This document shows, one piece after another, positions 9,992 to 18,115 of a stretch of DNA of 64,000 bases. The stretch lies in contig JAYRGW010000016.1 of the NCBI GenBank assembly GCA_041907665.1, positions 1 through 64,000 on the forward strand. The letters run 5' to 3'. A program made the translations under genes and the position numbers. The notes beneath the pieces are model-generated. The model was given only the letters and a program-made list of their open reading frames with translations, had not been told where the DNA came from and did not search any database. This DNA is from JAAYUD01 sp041907665. Its GTDB lineage: Bacteria; Bacteroidota; Bacteroidia; Bacteroidales; Bacteroidaceae. Position 1 is the first letter of the stretch. Each line of letters opens with the position of its first letter.

Positions 9992-10141
9992 AAGATTCAA
10001 TACGATGTGTACAAAACCCCTACCTTAAAGGAAGAAGAACCCGGTCCTTTTCATGCATGGGCAGTAAGTAAGGGAGTGATTACTTACGAGCAATTAAAGA
10101 ACGATTGCGAAGCGGGCGACTCACGTTTCATAACGCACTAA
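9992..10141 (+). pseudogene. Decayed HU-family DNA-binding protein gene (copy 1)
   Basis: The frame starts KIQYDVYKTPT, then FHAWAVSKGVITYEQLKND, which matches the N-terminus of the Bacteroidales HU-like family (typical start M-I-Q-Y-x-V-Y-K-T-P). The start codon has become AAG at 9992-9994, and after about 36 residues the frame jumps straight into what is the 3' flank in the other copy, so most of the coding region is deleted. It cannot make a functional protein. Confidence 0.75.
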
Positions 10142-10232
10142 CACTAAGTAAGATAGTACCATTTTGGAGTCCCAAAAATAAGCCGTCACAGCATATATAG
10201 CTCATGGACAATAAGATACGGTGACAGAAGTT

Positions 10233-10454
10233 GCTGAGGAAATGAAAAACAAATTCGGTTATATCTTACAAGTGGTGATTAGCTCCTATAAAGAGCAAGG
10301 ATTCAGGCCCATTCATTAAAGATGGATCGTAGAAAGAACATTTTCGTAGTTGGACAATAATAGAAGGCTCTGTCGAAAGGATGAACAGACTTTTGATTCG
10401 GCAGAGGAAATGGTAAAAATTGCCGCCATAAGATTATTATTAAATAAAATTTGA
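10233..10454 (+). pseudogene. IS5-type transposase C-terminal fragment (right copy)
   Basis: Read in one frame from 10233 to the stop at 10452-10454, the fragment encodes EMKNKFGYILQVV, then a stop at 10317, then RWIVERTFS, another stop near 10347, then LDNNRRL and finally EEMVKIAAIRLLLNKI, the normal end of an IS5-group transposase. In-frame stops and the missing 5' part make it a dead relic. A terminal-inverted-repeat-like sequence follows at 10500-10512. Confidence 0.8.
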
Positions 10455-10713
10455 ACCGGCTCTTAGTTTTTTCGAAAACATAAGGACGTTACCGAAAAAA
10501 CTAACATACGACGATTTTAACAGTTTCTTGTAGTCAGCTTGGAGTCTTTAAATTGCAAAAAGTGTTGTTTAGAACGAAAGAATGAAAGGAAAATTATAAA
10601 GAAGCACTAGGCTTATTTAATAATTTTCCTTTATTCAACAGAAGAAGCTGCTTAATAGTCCAAGTAGCAGCGATACAAGCTATAATAACAACGAATCAAA
10701 AAATAAACAACCA

Positions 10714-11106
10714 TTAATCAAATGAAGATTTTATGTGGGAGCAGCTTTTCTGTTTACGTTGGCAATATCTTTTGCACTGTTCGCAAATGTCGTAGCCGAG
10801 CAGGGTTCCAAGAATAAAATCTTCTTCTGGGGTTAAGACTGCCAAGGATTTCTTTAATATTAAGTTTATTGCATTCATGCATTCTTTTTTGCCAAAAAAT
10901 AGATTGATACGCCTTTCATCTACATGTTGTATCACATAGCTGATATTACGTGATTCTAATCTTGCAATAGCTTGCTTTTCGTATTTTTTGTTCATCGTAC
11001 AGAGAATCATACTACGAACTCCCTTTGTGTATTCATATATATGGTTCATCAGTACTCTCATCTCGCCAGATATGGCAGGCTTTTGCATGGATTCAATACT
11101 CAACAT
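10714..11106 (-). CDS. DUF2023 family protein, flavodoxin neighbour
   Basis: This 130-residue soluble protein carries the features of the DUF2023 family as I know it: MNHIYEYTKGVRSMILCT near residues 21-38, INLFFGKKECM around 68-78, and LTPEEDFILGTLLGYDICEQCKRY around 91-114. The C-terminal part has a cluster of Cys residues (CEQC, C at 118 and 126), which might bind metal but is not proven. The start used leaves a 10-base gap after the flavodoxin stop; an internal ATG (MRVLMNHIYEY) is an alternative. Families of this kind are found next to flavodoxin, as here, so a link to electron transfer is inferred. Confidence 0.85.
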   Translation of the reverse strand: MLSIESMQKPAISGEMRVLMNHIYEYTKGVRSMILCTMNKKYEKQAIARLESRNISYVIQHVDERRINLFFGKKECMNAINLILKKSLAVLTPEEDFILGTLLGYDICEQCKRYCQRKQKSCSHIKSSFD

Positions 11107-11116
11107 AGGTCTTATC

Positions 11117-11620
11117 TTAAAGGTGAGGTTTTAGTTCGCTTACCCATAGGTCTATACGTTCGTCTGTTTTTTCCGGTTCGTTTGCTTCATCTATTGCCAA
11201 ACCTACAAACAGTCCATCGACTATAGCCTCGCTATCGCTGTAATCATATCCGTCGGTTGGTATGAATCCTACAAACGTAGCTCCCGAATTTTTCAGTGCA
11301 TTGTATAGATTGCCAATTGCATTGCAAAAGGTATCGCCAAAACTTTGACTATCTCCACAGCCGAATAATGCGATGACTTTTCCATCAAGGTTGGCTGTTT
11401 TCAGTATATCTATACCGTTATACCAATCGTCTTGCAGATCTCCCGATCCCCAGGTAGAAGAGCCTAAAAGCAAAACATCGGCTTTTTCTACATCTTCTTT
11501 AGTTAAGCAGGAAACGTCTTTTATACAGTCTTTGGCAATATCTAATTTGGCTGCTATGCGGCCGGCAATCTCTTGTGTCGTTCCGGTGGACGAACCATAG
11601 TACATTTTTATATCTTTCAT
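11117..11620 (-). CDS. fldA: Flavodoxin
   Basis: This is a 167-residue long-chain flavodoxin, an FMN-carrying electron shuttle of the cytoplasm. The phosphate-binding loop SSTGTTQ sits at residues 10-16, the LLGSSTWGSGDLQDDW segment that packs near the flavin around 51-66, and FGCGDSQSFGDTF around 86-98 matches the second FMN-contact loop (usually GxGDxxxYxxxFC). The long-chain insertion after residue 115 (SGATFVGFIPTDGYDYSDS) is present. It is transcribed ahead of the DUF2023 gene in the same direction with a gap of 10 bases. Typical role: replacement for ferredoxin when iron is short. Confidence 0.93.
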   Translation of the reverse strand: MKDIKMYYGSSTGTTQEIAGRIAAKLDIAKDCIKDVSCLTKEDVEKADVLLLGSSTWGSGDLQDDWYNGIDILKTANLDGKVIALFGCGDSQSFGDTFCNAIGNLYNALKNSGATFVGFIPTDGYDYSDSEAIVDGLFVGLAIDEANEPEKTDERIDLWVSELKPHL

Positions 11621-11815
11621 TTTTGTCTGAATTTTAATAGTCTCATATTTCTGTTGGCAAAGGTAGTGCTAGTCTTTTCTTCTTGCAATACCTAGAATAG
11701 AGCAAAATTAAAGAGCTTGCCATCCTCATTTTAGGGTATCTGTGTCCAACAGCCAATCAGATTCAGCACGCCATAAGTTCTGCAATTACATTATCAAATT
11801 GATACTTTTGCTTCG

Positions 11816-12505
11816 TTACTCCAAATAGTATTTGTTTATCGTTTTAAATTCATTGTCAAACTCATACACTAACGGTTTTCCTGTAGGAATTTCTACGTTA
11901 ATGATTTCTTCGTCTGGAATATGCTCGAAATATTTGATCAGTGAACGCAATGAATTTCCGTGGGCTGCAATCATTACGCGTTTACCCGATATGATAAGTG
12001 GCTTAATGTATTCTTCAAAATACGGGACAGTACGTGCAATTGTATCTGCCAAGCTTTCGCACATGGGGATCTCTGCTTGTGGAATATCGCGGTATTGTGC
12101 TTGTTTACGTGCATTGTATGGATTCTCCTCTTGCATTTCGGGTGGACGTACATCGAAACTTCTGCGCCAGATGTGTACTTGCTCTTCTCCATATTTGGCA
12201 GCTGTTTCTGCTTTGTTCAATCCTTGGAGTGCACCATAATGACGTTCATTGAGTTTATAAGATTTGAATACCGGCAACCACTCGCGGTCCATTTCTTTAA
12301 GGATAATCTGCTGTGTATTGATTGCTCTTTTTAAGTAAGAAGTGAAGCATACATCAAAGTCAAATCCAGCTTTCAAAAGAGCTTTTCCTGCATTATGTGC
12401 TTCTGTAATACCGTTTGAAGATAGCTCAACGTCTACCCAACCGGTGAATAGATTCTTCTGATTCCATTCACTCTCTCCATGCCTAATTATTACTAGTTTA
12501 TTCAT
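11816..12505 (-). CDS. gpmA: 2,3-bisphosphoglycerate-dependent phosphoglycerate mutase
   Basis: This 229-residue enzyme interconverts 3-phosphoglycerate and 2-phosphoglycerate in glycolysis. The catalytic RHG motif with the phosphorylated His9 starts the protein (LVIIRHGESEWN), followed by NLFTGWVDVELS, the ERHYGALQG segment with the proton-donor Glu around residue 87, and the second catalytic His in AAHGNSLRSL around 182. It ends right after the conserved IPTGKPLVYEFD strand, so it lacks the flexible C-terminal tail of the E. coli enzyme (about 250 residues) but is within the range of the family. It appears to be a single-gene unit. Confidence 0.95.
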   Translation of the reverse strand: MNKLVIIRHGESEWNQKNLFTGWVDVELSSNGITEAHNAGKALLKAGFDFDVCFTSYLKRAINTQQIILKEMDREWLPVFKSYKLNERHYGALQGLNKAETAAKYGEEQVHIWRRSFDVRPPEMQEENPYNARKQAQYRDIPQAEIPMCESLADTIARTVPYFEEYIKPLIISGKRVMIAAHGNSLRSLIKYFEHIPDEEIINVEIPTGKPLVYEFDNEFKTINKYYLE

Positions 12506-12681
12506 AATTATAATGTTTTATAAATCATAGATTCTTATGTCTGATAATAAAAGATATTCTTTTTTCGTTACAATATCTTCGCCATTAAATCATTTTATTT
12601 GATACAAAAATATACACTTTAAAGAACGAAAGCAATACTCAATATTGATGATTTTCATTGATTCTTAGTCTTCTGAAAAAA

Positions 12682-12801
12682 CAGACGTATGTCGCAGCGG
12701 TAACTAACGGATGTTGTCGACGAAACTAACGTTAGTTGTTAGGATAACTTCCGTTAGTTACCGCAGTAACATCTGTTAGTTATTGTGGTGACATACGTCT
12801 G
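12682..12801. repeat. Imperfect 120-bp palindrome with AACTAACG motifs
   Basis: The outer arms CAGACGTATGTC (12682-12693) and GACATACGTCTG (12790-12801) are exactly complementary. Inside, a 15-bp perfect stem pairs 12697-12711 with 12750-12764, and its loop carries the 14-bp palindrome AACTAACGTTAGTT (12724-12737). A further TGTTAGTTA follows near 12774-12782. The core AACTAAC/GTTAGTT occurs five times. Confidence 0.85.
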
Positions 12802-12993
12802 TTTATTTGGCTTGATGATATTGCTGGAGTTATCTTCATACTACATATAAAATATGAAAGTTTGTTGTTTTGAATAATTGCTTACAATTCTTCTGCTCCC
12901 GAACTCAGGTCTAATATAAAAAGGAAATGCTGCACTCAGCATGGTGCTATGTATACGATCGGTTGTAAGGACGATCGGAAAGGTTTTTAGAAA

Positions 12994-13068
12994 TTCGGTG
13001 AGATAATTATGCAGAGTGAATATTCTCTCTATTGCCACTTTTGATTTTAATATAATTATCTCACCGAA
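12994..13068. repeat. Hairpin with 17-bp perfect stem
   Basis: TTCGGTGAGATAATTAT at 12994-13010 is the exact complement of 13052-13068, separated by 41 bases. There is no T-run directly after either arm, so a simple terminator is unlikely. It could be a solo pair of element ends or a structured RNA. Confidence 0.7.
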
Positions 13069-13220
13069 AATAAAGAAGTTGCTTTTAGTATGTTATTTTT
13101 CTAATAATTGAAAACAACTTTTTAATTGTTTGTTCGTAAGAAACGTATCGGATATCACTAGAAGTACACTTCACTTGAAACCAGTTTGTGTCGATAGAAG
13201 TATATCCGATCTTTTATCTT

Positions 13221-14171
13221 CTATTTCTTTTCTTCACTTCCTGTATTCAATACCGGCTGGGCTGCCTCATCGGCGCAAAGTACAACTAATAGATTGCCCA
13301 CCATAGAAGCTTTCTTTTCCTCGCTCAAATCTACAATATTTTCTTCTTTCAGTTTATCAAGAGCCATTTTGACCATCGATACGGCTCCTTCTACAATCTT
13401 TTCGCGGGCGGCAATAATGGCCGAAGCTTGTTGACGTCGCAACATTACTGCTGCAATCTCCGGTGCGTATGCCAAGTAGTTGAGGCGGGCTTCGATTACT
13501 TCAATGCCAGCCATCGAAAGGCGTTCATTCAGTTTCTGTACCAACTGCTCATTGATTTCGGGGCCTCCCGAACGGAGTGTCAATTCTTCGTTGTTGCTAT
13601 TGTTGTCATCATAAGCATATTGTCCGGCTACCTGACGTAGAGCAGCATCGCTCTGCACCTTTACGAAATTTTCGAAAGCCCTCATGCGTCCTGCCACTTG
13701 TCCGGCATTGTTGGTGCCATTTCCACTGGCTAATACCTGAGAGTCTATTTCGAACATGGCGCGATAGGTGTCTTCCAACCGCCATACCAATACTAGTCCA
13801 ATAAGAATGGGATTGCCTATTTTGTCGTTTACTTTTATGGGGTCTACATTGAGGTTACGGGCACGAAGTGATAATCTCTTTTTGCTCATGAAAGGATTTA
13901 CCCAGAAAAAACCTGTCGTTTTGAATGTTCCTTTGTATTTCCCGAAGAATACCATGGCTGTTGCTTCATTGGGCTCCAGTGAGAAGAATCCCGCAAAATT
14001 TATCAGTAATACAATGAATAGCAAGATAGCGACAACATCATTAATACCAAATTTGTCTGTCGGGAAGAAAGCTATGCAGCATATTCCCAATGCTAAAATA
14101 ATAAGTTCAGCGGTGAGCATTAAGAACCCGTTCGCCTTGAATCCTTTAAAAGGATATTCTTTTTGTTCCAT
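13221..14171 (-). CDS. SPFH/Band 7 domain membrane protein
   Basis: This is a 316-residue protein with two N-terminal membrane segments (about residues 14-37 and 44-64), then an SPFH (stomatin/prohibitin/flotillin) domain from about residue 68: EPNEATAMVFFGKYKGTFK, the RNLNVDPIKVNDKIGNPI strand, and the helix with IEVIEARLNYLAYAPEIAAVMLRRQQASAI typical of the family. A helical tail (about 255-300) is likely to drive oligomerisation. SPFH proteins scaffold membrane microdomains and often modulate membrane proteases; its partner is not encoded next to it. Spacing to neighbours suggests its own transcript. Confidence 0.92.
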   Translation of the reverse strand: MEQKEYPFKGFKANGFLMLTAELIILALGICCIAFFPTDKFGINDVVAILLFIVLLINFAGFFSLEPNEATAMVFFGKYKGTFKTTGFFWVNPFMSKKRLSLRARNLNVDPIKVNDKIGNPILIGLVLVWRLEDTYRAMFEIDSQVLASGNGTNNAGQVAGRMRAFENFVKVQSDAALRQVAGQYAYDDNNSNNEELTLRSGGPEINEQLVQKLNERLSMAGIEVIEARLNYLAYAPEIAAVMLRRQQASAIIAAREKIVEGAVSMVKMALDKLKEENIVDLSEEKKASMVGNLLVVLCADEAAQPVLNTGSEEKK

Positions 14172-14266
14172 AGCAGTTGCTTTTTATATTAAGAATAATT
14201 TATACACGATATACAAATGTACGCAATGATATTTAGAAAAACAATGTTTACACATCATTATTTTCA

Positions 14267-15370
14267 TTACACTTGCTTGCGATAGCTGAGCATCGCCCAT
14301 GCATTTGTCATAATCGCAAATACAAAAAGCATGCAGAAGTTGTGAACATTATCCATCATATTTCCGCCTTTTAAGAATACCGATCGCATGGTGTCTATAA
14401 AGTATCGGGGTGGATTGAAGATGGCAATATCTTGAGCCCAATCGGGCATGCTTCGTACGTCGGTGAATAGACCGCTCATCAGCATGAAAATCATCATGAA
14501 AAAGAACATCATGAAGAGCGATTGTTGCATCGTGCCTGCATAATTGGAGATAATGAGTCCGATGCCCGACATGACCAATACAAAAAGAATAGCAATGGCA
14601 TAAATAGTGAGAAAACTACCTTTCGGAGTATATCCGTAGACTAACGCTGCAAGGATGAAACAAATAGTGAGTATGATAAAGCCCATTAACCAATAAGGTA
14701 TCAGCTTGGATAATATGAAAGCCGCCTTATTGACGGGGGTTACATTGATCTGTTCGATGGTTCCTATTTCTTTTTCGCTGACGATGTTCAGAGCCGGCAG
14801 CAGTCCGCAAAGCATAATGATAATCATGGTCATCAGAGCCGGTATCATAAATAGCTTGAAGTTAAGGGTGGGGTTGTATCTGTCTTGTATGTTTACGCTG
14901 AAAGGTGTCGAGACAGTAACCCCTTGTTTGGTTGCCAAGTCGGCATTGAAGTCGGCGGCGATATTTTGTAGATAACCGCTACCTATACTTCCTTTTAGTG
15001 CATTTACTCCGTTGGATGAAATCTGTATTGCGGCATGCTGAATCGTATTCATATCACGTTCAAAATGTTGAGGGATTTCGACAATGATATCCGATTTTCC
15101 TTTTTCTACGTCGTCGAGAGCTTGTTTGTAGTTATCTGTATATTCAGTAAGATTGAAATACGAAGATCCTGCAATCTTATCGCTGAGACGTCTGGACATA
15201 GTCGATACGTCTCTATCGACCACACTTACATTAATATTGCTTACATCCATTGTGGCTACCCAGGGAAACACCAATATAATAACTGTAGGGAACATCAAAG
15301 CAATGCGTGGCATGAACGAATTGCGAAGAAACTGTTTGAATTCTTTTTCAATTAAATATTTCAGTATCAT
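14267..15370 (-). CDS. ABC-2 type permease of efflux system (second permease)
   Basis: This 367-residue permease has one N-terminal membrane helix (about residues 22-40), a large extracytoplasmic domain (about 45-170) and five C-terminal helices starting near 175, the ABC2_membrane_3 layout also found in E. coli YbhS and YbhR. The conserved segment NIVSEKEIGTIEQINVTPV (about 195-213), which contacts the ATPase, is present. It follows the first permease with a 3-base gap, last in the seven-gene efflux operon. The two permeases are expected to pair. Confidence 0.92.
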   Translation of the reverse strand: MILKYLIEKEFKQFLRNSFMPRIALMFPTVIILVFPWVATMDVSNINVSVVDRDVSTMSRRLSDKIAGSSYFNLTEYTDNYKQALDDVEKGKSDIIVEIPQHFERDMNTIQHAAIQISSNGVNALKGSIGSGYLQNIAADFNADLATKQGVTVSTPFSVNIQDRYNPTLNFKLFMIPALMTMIIIMLCGLLPALNIVSEKEIGTIEQINVTPVNKAAFILSKLIPYWLMGFIILTICFILAALVYGYTPKGSFLTIYAIAILFVLVMSGIGLIISNYAGTMQQSLFMMFFFMMIFMLMSGLFTDVRSMPDWAQDIAIFNPPRYFIDTMRSVFLKGGNMMDNVHNFCMLFVFAIMTNAWAMLSYRKQV

Positions 15371-15373
15371 GGC

Positions 15374-16471
15374 TTATTCTAATCTGTGTTTGAAATTCTT
15401 TAAACTAAGCGTTATCATTATGACAGACATCATTATCAGCACATTTATCTCTGTCAGAACATAATGAAGGGGTAAACCTTCTATCATAATTTTTCGTACC
15501 GCCGAAATGTACCATCGACCCGGAAAAATGCACGATACATATTGCAATATGATGGGAGCATTTTCGAGTGGATATATCATTCCCGACAGTAGGATGGTAG
15601 GAAATAGCAATGTTGCCATCGATACAATCATTGCCGATACTTGGGTAGACATGACAGTCGAAATAAAAAGTCCGATAGCTAAGGCTAGAAATACATAAAT
15701 GATAGAGATGACCGATAAACAAAACAAACTGCCCACTATCGGTATTTGCAATACAAAGACGGATAGTACCAATATGGTGATGTAGTTTATGATGGACAAA
15801 GTGAGGTAGGGTGCCATTTTGGCGAGTATAACAAAGATAGGGCGGGTGGGAGAGACGAGCAACAGCTCCATTGTACCCACTTCTTTTTCTCTGACAATGG
15901 CAATAGAGGTCATCATGGCGCAAATAAGTAGCAATAACAAACCCATAATACCCGGAACGAAATTATAGGTACTCTTAAGTTGCGGATTGTAGAGGATGCG
16001 TACCGAGCTTGTCACTCCTGCTGCTCCAACATCTGTCTTGCTGAAGTCATCTTTCAGAATACCCATGAGGTACATGGATTCTGTCTTTGCCGTGTTCGGA
16101 TTGGACGCATCTGTTACAATTTGTAACTGTACCCCTTTGGATGAGGCTTCTTGTTGTCCGACATCACTTTTGAATGCCAACACAACATCCGCTTTCTCCC
16201 TTCGGAATGCCTTGTCTATATTTTTGGTCTGATCTATATATCCCACGAAAGTGAAGTAGGTATTTGCGTCAATCCTCTCGACAAGCTTTCTTACCGTTTC
16301 ATTGTGCTGCGGAGCAAGTACGGCAAAGTTGATATTTCTTATTTCTGTAGTAATGGCAAAACCGAAAAGGGCTATCTGTACGATAGGCATTCCTATTAGT
16401 ATCATGATTGTCCATCTGTCGCGGAATATCAACTTGAATTCTTTTATTATCAACGATAGTAATGTTTTCAT
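15374..16471 (-). CDS. ABC-2 type permease of efflux system (first permease)
   Basis: This 365-residue permease is similar in layout to its neighbour: N-terminal helix (about 22-40, MILIGMPIVQIALFGFAIT), periplasmic domain (about 45-170) and C-terminal helices. The ATPase-coupling segment is AIVREKEVGTMELLLVSPT (about 190-208). Its ATG overlaps the last base of the ATPase gene stop at 16471, which argues for coupled translation. By analogy with YbhS/YbhR, it forms a heterodimeric transmembrane channel for small drugs or other amphiphiles. Confidence 0.92.
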   Translation of the reverse strand: MKTLLSLIIKEFKLIFRDRWTIMILIGMPIVQIALFGFAITTEIRNINFAVLAPQHNETVRKLVERIDANTYFTFVGYIDQTKNIDKAFRREKADVVLAFKSDVGQQEASSKGVQLQIVTDASNPNTAKTESMYLMGILKDDFSKTDVGAAGVTSSVRILYNPQLKSTYNFVPGIMGLLLLLICAMMTSIAIVREKEVGTMELLLVSPTRPIFVILAKMAPYLTLSIINYITILVLSVFVLQIPIVGSLFCLSVISIIYVFLALAIGLFISTVMSTQVSAMIVSMATLLFPTILLSGMIYPLENAPIILQYVSCIFPGRWYISAVRKIMIEGLPLHYVLTEINVLIMMSVIMITLSLKNFKHRLE

Positions 16472-17208
16472 TATTCTCCTCTTTGGGCACCGCGTGCAAG
16501 TGTGCGAAACACTTCATCGATGCTGTTTGCATTGAATTTGTCTTTTAATTCTTTGGGAGTACCGAGTGCCGAAATCTTTCCGTCTACCATCATCGATATA
16601 CGGTCGCAATAGCCTGCTTCGTCCATGTAGTGAGTCGTGACAAAGGCGGTAATGCCTCTTTCGGTGGCTTCGTATATCAGTTCCCAGAATTGTCGGCGTG
16701 CAAGTGGATCGACACCGCCTGTCGGTTCGTCCAGAAACACAATATCGGGAGTATGAATAATAGCAATCGAGAAAGCCAGCTTCTGTTTCCATCCCAGAGG
16801 AAGCTGTTTCACTAAGGTGTTTTGTTCGTCGTATATGTTCAACCGATGCATTAATCTTTCTCCCTTTTCTTTGATTTGTTTTTCCGAAAGTCCGTAGATA
16901 CCGGCATACAATCGGATGTTTTCTTTTACTTTCAGATCTTCGTACAGCGAGAACTTTTGGCTCATATAACCGATATGTTGTTTCACTTTCTCACTTTGTC
17001 TGGCGATGTCAAAACCCGCTACCGAAGCTTTCCCTCCCGTTGGTTTGCTTAGCCCACACAACATTCGCATGGCGGTTGTTTTTCCTGCACCGTTGGCTCC
17101 GAGAAATCCGAAAATCTCTCCTCTTTTTACTGTGAAGGAGATGTGGTCGACAGCAGTGAACGAACCGAACTGCTTGGTGAGCTTATCTGCTATAATAATT
17201 TCTTCCAT
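16471..17208 (-). CDS. ABC transporter ATP-binding protein with degenerate signature
   Basis: This 245-residue ATPase has Walker A GANGAGKTT (about 36-44), Walker B IVFLDEPTGG (about 159-168) and the switch His in TTHYMDEA (about 195). The signature motif reads LPLGWKQK instead of LSGGQ. The next gene upstream encodes a second ATPase with complementary defects, so the pair would have one full and one degenerate ATP site. This same arrangement is known within the fused E. coli YbhF. Four bases separate it from the other ATPase gene. Confidence 0.93.
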   Translation of the reverse strand: MEEIIIADKLTKQFGSFTAVDHISFTVKRGEIFGFLGANGAGKTTAMRMLCGLSKPTGGKASVAGFDIARQSEKVKQHIGYMSQKFSLYEDLKVKENIRLYAGIYGLSEKQIKEKGERLMHRLNIYDEQNTLVKQLPLGWKQKLAFSIAIIHTPDIVFLDEPTGGVDPLARRQFWELIYEATERGITAFVTTHYMDEAGYCDRISMMVDGKISALGTPKELKDKFNANSIDEVFRTLARGAQRGE

Positions 17209-17212
17209 CTTT

Positions 17213-18115
17213 TTAAGTCAGTTTTAGATAACAATCTTCAATATCTGCTTCTATGGCTTTAATCTCCAAGTTCTGGTGTCCTTTGTCCTTAAGGTATTGA
17301 TGGAATGCCGTAATGTCGCAATCACTCGAATCGAAAGTAACATGATGGTATTCTCCGAAAGGGAAACAAGCCTTTGTTGGTTGATAACTTCTTATATCTT
17401 GGAGCAACTGATGCATGTTATTGCTCCGTACTCTGAAGAGAGGATTTCCGTATTGTTCAACAATACGCTGTGGCGTATCTATTTGCAATATTTTTCCATC
17501 TTTTATTAGTCCGATACGTTGACAACGACTAGCTTCGTCCATATATGGAGTTGATACCAATATGGTAATACCTTCTTTTTTCAATTCGTCCAGAATATCC
17601 CAGAATTCATTGCGCGATACAGGGTCTACGCCAGTTGTAGGCTCGTCCAGAAATAGAACCTTTGGTTTATGGATTAATGCACAGCAAAGAGCTAGTTTTT
17701 GTTTCATACCACCCGAAAGTTTTCCCGCACGGCGACCTTTAAACGGGGCTATAAATTTGTAAATGTTCTCAATCAGATGGTAATTGGCTTCTACCGTTGT
17801 GTGAAATAAAGCGGCGAAGAATTTCATGTTCTCTTCGACTGTCAAGTCCTGATAGAGCGAGAAATGTCCTGGCATATATCCTACTATATTTCGAATGGCT
17901 TTATAGTCTTTTATCGTATCGAAGCCTTCCACCCGTGCTTGTCCTTCGCTGGGAATGAGTAGTGTGGTGAGAATTCTAAACATCGTACTCTTTCCCGAAC
18001 CGTCGGGACCGATGAGGCCGAATATCTCGTTTGGTTTTACTTCAAACGATACATCCTTTAGAGCTTGTACTTTTCCGTAGCTCTTCGATATATGTTCTAC
18101 ACAGATGGAGTTCAT
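17213..18115 (-). CDS. ABC transporter ATP-binding protein lacking switch His
   Basis: This 300-residue ATPase has Walker A GPDGSGKST (about 36-44), a canonical signature LSGGMKQK (about 134-141) and Walker B VLFLDEPTTG (about 155-164). At the switch position the sequence is STPYMDEA, so the usual His is Pro. It ends with about 75 residues (210-300) not found in the partner, a small alpha/beta domain with CDITAFHQYLKDKG. It corresponds to the N-terminal half of the fused YbhF. Its start overlaps the stop of the HlyD gene (18115). Confidence 0.93.
   Translation of the reverse strand: MNSICVEHISKSYGKVQALKDVSFEVKPNEIFGLIGPDGSGKSTMFRILTTLLIPSEGQARVEGFDTIKDYKAIRNIVGYMPGHFSLYQDLTVEENMKFFAALFHTTVEANYHLIENIYKFIAPFKGRRAGKLSGGMKQKLALCCALIHKPKVLFLDEPTTGVDPVSRNEFWDILDELKKEGITILVSTPYMDEASRCQRIGLIKDGKILQIDTPQRIVEQYGNPLFRVRSNNMHQLLQDIRSYQPTKACFPFGEYHHVTFDSSDCDITAFHQYLKDKGHQNLEIKAIEADIEDCYLKLT

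Larger units (their letters stand above)
9037..10713. other. Relic region without intact genes
   Basis: This 1.7-kb stretch between the TonB operon and DUF2023 holds no intact gene. It contains two degraded IS5-type transposase fragments, a 13-bp terminal-inverted-repeat-like pair (GTCGTATGTTAGT at 9197-9209 and its complement at 10500-10512), a decayed HU-family gene with a palindromic upstream array, and a perfect 12-bp stem (10463-10474 with 10493-10504). A 9-bp inverted repeat, GGTTTCCGT (9246-9254) and its complement (9320-9328), lies in the left part. Individual parts are listed separately. Confidence 0.8.
12506..13220. other. Long intergenic region with large palindromes
   Basis: This 715-base gap between gpmA and the SPFH gene (both minus strand) holds no convincing gene. 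It has an imperfect 120-bp palindrome (12682-12801) and a separate hairpin with a 17-bp perfect stem (12994-13010 with 13052-13068). A 65-codon frame on the minus strand (12841-13038) overlaps the left arm of the second hairpin and resembles nothing known to me. The gpmA promoter should lie just upstream of 12505. Confidence 0.7.

Noticed and set aside
9511..10236. HU relic considered as an expressed small protein
   Set aside because: The start codon is AAG and most of the gene is deleted, so no functional product is expected.
10233..10454. IS5-type fragment considered as an active transposase
   Set aside because: Two in-frame stops and no catalytic N-terminal part.
12841..13038. 65-codon minus-strand open frame between gpmA and the SPFH gene
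   Set aside because: Short, no recognisable motif or ribosome site, and overlaps the left arm of the hairpin at 12994-13068.
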